This document shows, piece after piece, positions 33,467-37,721 of a stretch of DNA of 37,721 nucleotides. A model generated the notes under the pieces. It was not told the origin of the DNA. It saw only the letters and a list, made by a program, of their open reading frames with translations, and ran no database searches. This DNA is from Bacteroidales bacterium (GTDB lineage Bacteria; Bacteroidota; Bacteroidia; Bacteroidales; JAIOZK01): the NCBI GenBank assembly GCA_021740625.1, contig JAIOZK010000033.1, positions 1 to 37,721 on the forward strand, written 5' to 3'. Each line of letters starts with the position of its first letter. Position 1 is the stretch's first letter. The position numbers were made by a program, and so were the translations under genes.

Positions 33467-33476
33467 AATTGTGGAA
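33467..33476. promoter_or_regulatory. AATTGTGGAA copy upstream of the copper-ATPase gene
   Basis: The same 10-mer found twice upstream of the DUF2892 gene occurs here, its near edge 86 bases before the ATG at 33380 (89 in the other case). Both sites lie at heads of minus-strand transcription units. A TGCCATC heptamer follows at 33424-33430, closer to the gene, as in the other region. Confidence 0.35.
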
Positions 33477-33483
33477 ATATATT

Positions 33484-33645
33484 CACATAAAGGATTTTAA
33501 AGAACCAGATATCATCATTTTGTATAGATTTTTACTTATTGCAAAGAAGCAAGTCTTATCGGGGATTTTTTTATCACATAAAATAGATTAGTACGCATTC
33601 GTGTGAACAAAAAATATGCTTATGTGATCTTATCTTCCTTATGTG
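33484..33645. repeat. four copies of CACATAA forming inverted repeats
   Basis: The 287-base gap between the copper ATPase and gpmI contains CACATAA at 33484 and within 33573-33581 (ATCACATAA), and in opposite orientation at 33620-33628 (TTATGTGAT) and 33639-33645. The central pair is a perfect 9-bp inverted repeat with a 38-base loop. The set resembles the dispersed TTATGTGG/CCACATAA palindromes common in this phylum. It could also act as a terminator after gpmI, whose stop is at 33668. Confidence 0.5.
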
Positions 33646-33667
33646 GTTAAATTTGGCTTTTTTGTTA

Positions 33668-35200
33668 TTATTTGTTTTCAAACAACACCTCTCCACTCAT
33701 CTCCTCTGGGGGCTCGATATCCATTAACTTCAGGATGGTCGGGGCCAGGTCGGTGAGCTTGCCGTTATTCAGTTGGATATTCTCCGGACCATTCAGCAGA
33801 AACAGGGGCACCGGGTTGGTAGTATGAGCCGTATTGGGGGATCCGTCCTCATTCTTCATAAACTCCGAATTGCCGTGATCGGCAGTAATCATGACGGTGT
33901 AATCATTTTCAATGGCTGCTTCCGCAACCTCCTTTGCACATTCATCCACCACTTCGGAGGCTTTTTTTGCTGCTTCGAAAACGCCGGTATGTCCCACCAT
34001 ATCGAGATTGGCAAAGTTTAAACAAATGAAGTCGGTTTCCTTTTCTCTCAATTTAGGTATGATCTCATCTTTTACTTCATGGGCTGACATTTCAGGTTTT
34101 TTATCATAGGTGGAAATGTCGGATGATTTCACCATGATCCGTTCTTCTCCTTCAAATTTCTCTTCCCTGCCTCCAGAAAGGAAATACGTCACATGGGGAT
34201 ATTTTTGCGTTTCTGAAATCCGGATCTGTTTCTTGCCTGCATTGCTGATCACTTCACCCAGCGTGTTTTCCAGGTTGTCTTTTTTAAAGATCACCTTGAT
34301 GCCTTCAAAACCATCGTCATAATTGGTCATGGTCAGGTAGTCCAATTTAATGGTATGCATGCCTTCATCTGCCATGTTCTTCTGGGTGAGAGCCTGGGTA
34401 AGCTGCCGGCCCCGGTCGGTGCGAAAATTGAAGAACACCACCATATCGTTTTCCTGAAGGGTGCTCAGCGGTTCATCCGGATTATCTTTTGTATTGATGA
34501 TGGGTTTGATGAACTCGTCGGTCTCATCTTTATCATATTTTGCTTTCAACATGCGGATGATATCATTTGTTTTTGTGCCTTTGCCTTCAACCAATGCATC
34601 ATAAGCCACCTTGATGCGGTCCCACTGATTATCCCGGTCCATGGCATAATAACGGCCGGTGACCGTAGCGATTTTTCCGTTTGTTTTATCCAGGTGTTCC
34701 TGCAATTCTTTGATGAAAGCGGTTCCGCTTCTGGGGTCGGTATCACGCCCGTCGGTGAAGGCATGGATAAATAGATTGTTGATACCTTTTTTTGCGGCAA
34801 TATCGCATAAGGCCTTCAAATGATTGATATGGGAATGGATCCCGCCATCCGACAGCAATCCCATGAAATGCACCTGTCTGTTGTTTTCTTTTGCTTTTTT
34901 CAGACTTTCCAGCAGTACTTCATGATTGTGCAGGGTTCTGTCCTCTATGGCCATATTGATCTTCACCAGTTCCTGGTACACAACCCTTCCTGCACCGATA
35001 TGGATATGTCCCACTTCGCTGTTGCCCATCTGTCCTTCGGGCAGTCCAACAGCCACGCCATTTGCCTTGATCCTGCAATTGGGATATTTCTCATAACATG
35101 AGTCTATAAAAGGGGTATGCGCCTGGTCGGGAGCAGAGCCTTCCTTGTCGGAAGCAATGCCCCATCCGTCGAGTATCATCAAAAGGATTTTTTTGCTCAT
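33668..35200 (-). CDS. gpmI: cofactor-independent phosphoglycerate mutase (iPGM)
   Basis: A 510-aa 2,3-bisphosphoglycerate-independent mutase interconverting 3- and 2-phosphoglycerate with two Mn ions. The metal site residue D11 is in MILDGWG and the phosphorylated serine is S61 in GQMGNSEVGH. The phosphatase-domain motifs HAFTDGRDTDP and ITADHGNSE are present, as is the NFANLDMVGHTG block. Length is normal. Its ATG overlaps the ppsA stop by four bases, so it should be translated with ppsA. Both enzymes act between 3-phosphoglycerate and pyruvate. Confidence 0.97.
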   Translation of the reverse strand: MSKKILLMILDGWGIASDKEGSAPDQAHTPFIDSCYEKYPNCRIKANGVAVGLPEGQMGNSEVGHIHIGAGRVVYQELVKINMAIEDRTLHNHEVLLESLKKAKENNRQVHFMGLLSDGGIHSHINHLKALCDIAAKKGINNLFIHAFTDGRDTDPRSGTAFIKELQEHLDKTNGKIATVTGRYYAMDRDNQWDRIKVAYDALVEGKGTKTNDIIRMLKAKYDKDETDEFIKPIINTKDNPDEPLSTLQENDMVVFFNFRTDRGRQLTQALTQKNMADEGMHTIKLDYLTMTNYDDGFEGIKVIFKKDNLENTLGEVISNAGKKQIRISETQKYPHVTYFLSGGREEKFEGEERIMVKSSDISTYDKKPEMSAHEVKDEIIPKLREKETDFICLNFANLDMVGHTGVFEAAKKASEVVDECAKEVAEAAIENDYTVMITADHGNSEFMKNEDGSPNTAHTTNPVPLFLLNGPENIQLNNGKLTDLAPTILKLMDIEPPEEMSGEVLFENK

Positions 35201-37575
35201 TTCTTTTTCTCCGCTTTTAAGATGTTTTTAATGCCCTGGGTCACCGCGTCAGGGTTGAAGGAAATGCTGTCGATGCCTTCATTGACCAGGAACTGTGCAA
35301 TCTCTGGAAAATCACTTGGGGCCTGGCCGCAAAGCCCGATCTTTGTTTTGGATTTGCGCGCATCTTTGATGGCCATGGAAAGCATTTGTTTAGCGGCCGG
35401 GTTTTTTTCATCAAAAAGATCGCTCACCTCTGCCGAATCGCGATCCAGTCCCAGGGTAAGTTGTGTCAGGTCGTTGGATCCGATGGAAAAGCCATCGAAC
35501 AATTCGGCAAATTGATCGATCAGCACAACGTTGCTGGGAATTTCCACCATCATAAAGATTTCCAGGTCGTGCCAGCCCTGCTTCAGTCCATAACGTTCCA
35601 TCACCTGCAGCACTTTCCTGGCTTCGTCAGTGGTGCGGCAGAAAGGGATCATCAGCTTCACATTGGTAAGACCCATATGATCTCGCACAATGCGCATGGC
35701 TTCGCATTCCAGCTTAAAGCCTTCCCGGTATCTGTTATGGTGGTAGCGGGAAGCTCCCCGGAAACCCAGCATGGGATTTTCCTCTTCCGGTTCAAACTCT
35801 TTTCCCCCCAGCAGTCCTGAATATTCATTCGATTTGAAATCGCTCATGCGCACGATCACATCATCGGGATAAAAAGCAGCCGCGATTGTGCCAACGGCTT
35901 GCGAAAGCTTATCGGTGAAATATTCCGCCTTGTCATCGTAATGCCGGGTGAGTTCTTTGATCTCTTTTTTATCTGATTTGTCTTTCAGCTTATTATAATT
36001 CAGCAGTGCCAGGGGGTGGGCTTTGATGGCATTGTTGATCACAAACTCAAGTCGCATCAGGCCCACGCCTTTCACAGGATAGCTTGCGTACTGATACGCC
36101 AGGCCGGGATCACCCAGGATCAGCATGACTTCCGTTTTGGGTGTTTTGAGCTTTTTGAAATTGATCTCTTCTTCTTTCCAGTCCAGCTTTCCGTCATAAA
36201 CGATGCCTTCGGTGCCGCCTGCACAACTTACCGTCACCATATGACCTTTTTTCAGTTTTTCGGTGGCATCTTCGGCCCCCACGATGGCCACGGCGCCGAT
36301 CTCCCTGGCCACGATGGCTGCATGACTGGTCCTTCCGCCACTGTTGGTGATGATGGCCGAAGCTTTCTCCATGATGGGATCCCAGTCGGGATTGGTGATC
36401 TCGGTAACCAGCACATCCCCTTCTTTCAGCTTGTCCGATTCATCTGGTGATTCCAGGATTCTGACCTTGCCGGAAGCAATTTTATCGCCGATGGCGGTGC
36501 CGTCTACCAGACGTTTGCCATTCTCTTCTTTCAGGGTGTAGTTTTTCAGTTTGCTTTTATCTTTTTTGGAAGAATGAATAGTTTCAGGCCGGGCCTGAAC
36601 AATGAAAAGTTCCTCTGAGTTCCCGTCTTTGGCCCATTCGATGTCCATGGCCTTCTCATAGAATTCCTCGATGAGGATACCCCAGCGAGCCAGTTGTTCG
36701 ATCTCTTCATCGCTGATTATGAATTGGTCTTTTTTGTTTTGGGGAGTGCGTGTGTTTTTGGTTGTATGTCTTTTTGCATCGGAATACACCATGGTTTTGG
36801 ATTTGGTGCCCATGGTTTTGGAAAGAATGGGATAGCGGCTTTTTTTCAGGGAAGGCTTGAAAACATAAAACTGATCGGCCTTCACGTTGCCCTGTACCAC
36901 GTTCTCTCCCAGTCCCCAGTTGCCGGTGATGAACACTACCTTGTCAAAACCGCTTTCGGGGGCAATGGTGAACATCACGCCGGCGGAAGCCTTGTCGGCG
37001 CGCACCATGCGTTGTACACCCGCCGACAGGGCCACCTTCATATGATCGAAGTCATTGTCGACGCGGTATTTGATGGCGCGGTCGGTAAAGAGAGAAGCGA
37101 TGCATTTTTGCACGGCTTCCACCACTTCTTTTTCCCCTTTCACATTCAGGAAAGTCTCATGCTGACCGGCAAAGCTGGCCGAGGGCAGGTCTTCCGCAGT
37201 GGCGGAACTCCTTACCGCCACGCTTTCCATGTCTCTCTCTTTTTCCTTGAGTTCACGATAGGACGACTTGATCGCTTCCGCGAACTCCTCCGGCATTTCC
37301 GCATCCATGATCATTTTACGGGCCTTGCCGCCGATGTTCTTCAGGTTTTTATAATCCTCGGTATCCAGCGCATCCATGAGCTTTTTCAGATCATTCTTCA
37401 GATCGTTTTCCTTTAGGAAATACCAGTATGCATCCGCGGTAGTGGCAAACCCATCCGGCACTTTTATGCCTTTCGGCCCCAATCTGGAGATCATCTCGCC
37501 CAGGGAAGCATTTTTGCCTCCTACTTCTGCGGTGTGTTTACTGCGCAGGTTTGTGAAGTTTTTTATGTATTCCAT
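35197..37575 (-). CDS. ppsA: phosphoenolpyruvate synthase
   Basis: A 792-aa PEP synthase (pyruvate, water dikinase), which makes PEP, AMP and phosphate from pyruvate and ATP during growth on non-sugar carbon. The N-terminal ATP-grasp domain contains VAVRSSATAEDLPSASFAGQ, the central swivel domain the phosphohistidine H418 in GGRTSHAAI, and the C-terminal PEP/pyruvate barrel the catalytic C749 in IGLCGQAPSD. Length matches the family. It is the first gene of a ppsA-gpmI operon. Upstream 69 bases hold the divergent start of a transposase gene. Confidence 0.97.
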   Translation of the reverse strand: MEYIKNFTNLRSKHTAEVGGKNASLGEMISRLGPKGIKVPDGFATTADAYWYFLKENDLKNDLKKLMDALDTEDYKNLKNIGGKARKMIMDAEMPEEFAEAIKSSYRELKEKERDMESVAVRSSATAEDLPSASFAGQHETFLNVKGEKEVVEAVQKCIASLFTDRAIKYRVDNDFDHMKVALSAGVQRMVRADKASAGVMFTIAPESGFDKVVFITGNWGLGENVVQGNVKADQFYVFKPSLKKSRYPILSKTMGTKSKTMVYSDAKRHTTKNTRTPQNKKDQFIISDEEIEQLARWGILIEEFYEKAMDIEWAKDGNSEELFIVQARPETIHSSKKDKSKLKNYTLKEENGKRLVDGTAIGDKIASGKVRILESPDESDKLKEGDVLVTEITNPDWDPIMEKASAIITNSGGRTSHAAIVAREIGAVAIVGAEDATEKLKKGHMVTVSCAGGTEGIVYDGKLDWKEEEINFKKLKTPKTEVMLILGDPGLAYQYASYPVKGVGLMRLEFVINNAIKAHPLALLNYNKLKDKSDKKEIKELTRHYDDKAEYFTDKLSQAVGTIAAAFYPDDVIVRMSDFKSNEYSGLLGGKEFEPEEENPMLGFRGASRYHHNRYREGFKLECEAMRIVRDHMGLTNVKLMIPFCRTTDEARKVLQVMERYGLKQGWHDLEIFMMVEIPSNVVLIDQFAELFDGFSIGSNDLTQLTLGLDRDSAEVSDLFDEKNPAAKQMLSMAIKDARKSKTKIGLCGQAPSDFPEIAQFLVNEGIDSISFNPDAVTQGIKNILKAEKKK

Positions 37576-37626
37576 AACTCTGTGTCAATGCCTGAAATAC
37601 GTTGACCACTTTTTAACAGAAAAACA

Positions 37627-37640
37627 AACTAAAATTAGTT
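37627..37640. promoter_or_regulatory. short dyad before the transposase gene
   Basis: AACTAA-AA-TTAGTT is a perfect 6-2-6 dyad five bases upstream of the transposase ATG. It may be an operator or part of the element end; the sequence does not decide. Confidence 0.25.
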
Positions 37641-37644
37641 AAAA

Positions 37645-37721
37645 ATGGCAACAAGAAAATCACAAAAATTAACCGTATCTGAGAGAAGGCGAAGGAACTT
37701 CAGTGAAAGCTTTAAAGTTCA
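37645..37721 (+). mobile_element. start of an IS transposase OrfA (IS3-like), cut by the window edge
   Basis: The last 25 codons of the window read MATRKSQKLTVSERRRRNFS and then ESFKV, a basic start with the RRNFSESFK motif typical of the helix-turn-helix OrfA of IS3-type transposases in Bacteroidota. The gene is divergent from ppsA. The other end, terminal repeats and any OrfB are outside the window, so the family and intactness cannot be fixed. Confidence 0.65.

Noticed and set aside
36694-37416. A 240-codon plus-strand frame inside ppsA
   Set aside because: Antisense to the ATP-grasp domain of ppsA; no family features.

Overview
The window looks like a chromosomal stretch from a free-living member of the Bacteroidota. 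Four proteins end in type IX secretion (T9SS) C-terminal sorting domains, and one small lipoprotein resembles the T9SS/gliding protein GldN. Several genes are preceded by the TAnnTTTG / TTTG promoter pair used by the Bacteroidota primary sigma factor. Gene density is high. No rRNA, tRNA or CRISPR array was seen. The genus cannot be named from this sequence.

Layout. (1) 1-3217: a partial reading frame, a possible small membrane protein, then a minus-strand pair made of a secreted beta-helix protein and a D-threonine-aldolase-like PLP enzyme. (2) 3268-9000: a GldN-like lipoprotein, an M16 protease overlapping an O-methyltransferase, purE, hypoxanthine phosphoribosyltransferase and another T9SS cargo protein, with dispersed inverted repeats in the gaps. 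(3) 9182-12278: an obgE - PAP2 phosphatase - beta-barrel operon, then a short-chain dehydrogenase. (4) 12359-18658: a TPR histidine kinase / LuxR-type response regulator pair, divergent from a secreted protein of unknown family and two T9SS beta-propeller proteins. (5) 18789-21399: a small membrane protein, pyruvate kinase and a PfpI/DJ-1-type protein.

(6) 21400-33380 is a 12-kb block with every gene on the minus strand. In transcription order it holds a CopB-like copper ATPase, a Pma1-like proton ATPase, the three LigD activities as three separate genes (phosphoesterase, ligase, primase-polymerase), a truncated Nei/Fpg glycosylase start, a DUF72 protein, a DUF2892 protein, a PQQ-type sugar dehydrogenase lipoprotein and a SpecificRecomb-family membrane protein split over two frames. 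Content suggests metal/proton homeostasis plus DNA end repair. A 10-bp motif recurs at nearly the same distance upstream of the two genes that appear to head its transcription units. (7) 33668-37575: ppsA and gpmI, start/stop overlapped, acting at the phosphoglycerate-PEP-pyruvate node served in the other direction by pyk. (8) 37645-end: the start of an IS transposase OrfA.

The best candidates for something undescribed are: the A-AAA-AAC slippery heptamer placed exactly where a -1 shift would restore a full-length SpecificRecomb protein; the three-gene LigD cluster with a truncated nei remnant ending in another A-rich heptamer at the start of the DUF72 gene; a NarL-box-like 7-2-7 dyad between the two-component system and the divergent secreted protein; the shared upstream motif in the stress block; and the compact GldN-like lipoprotein.
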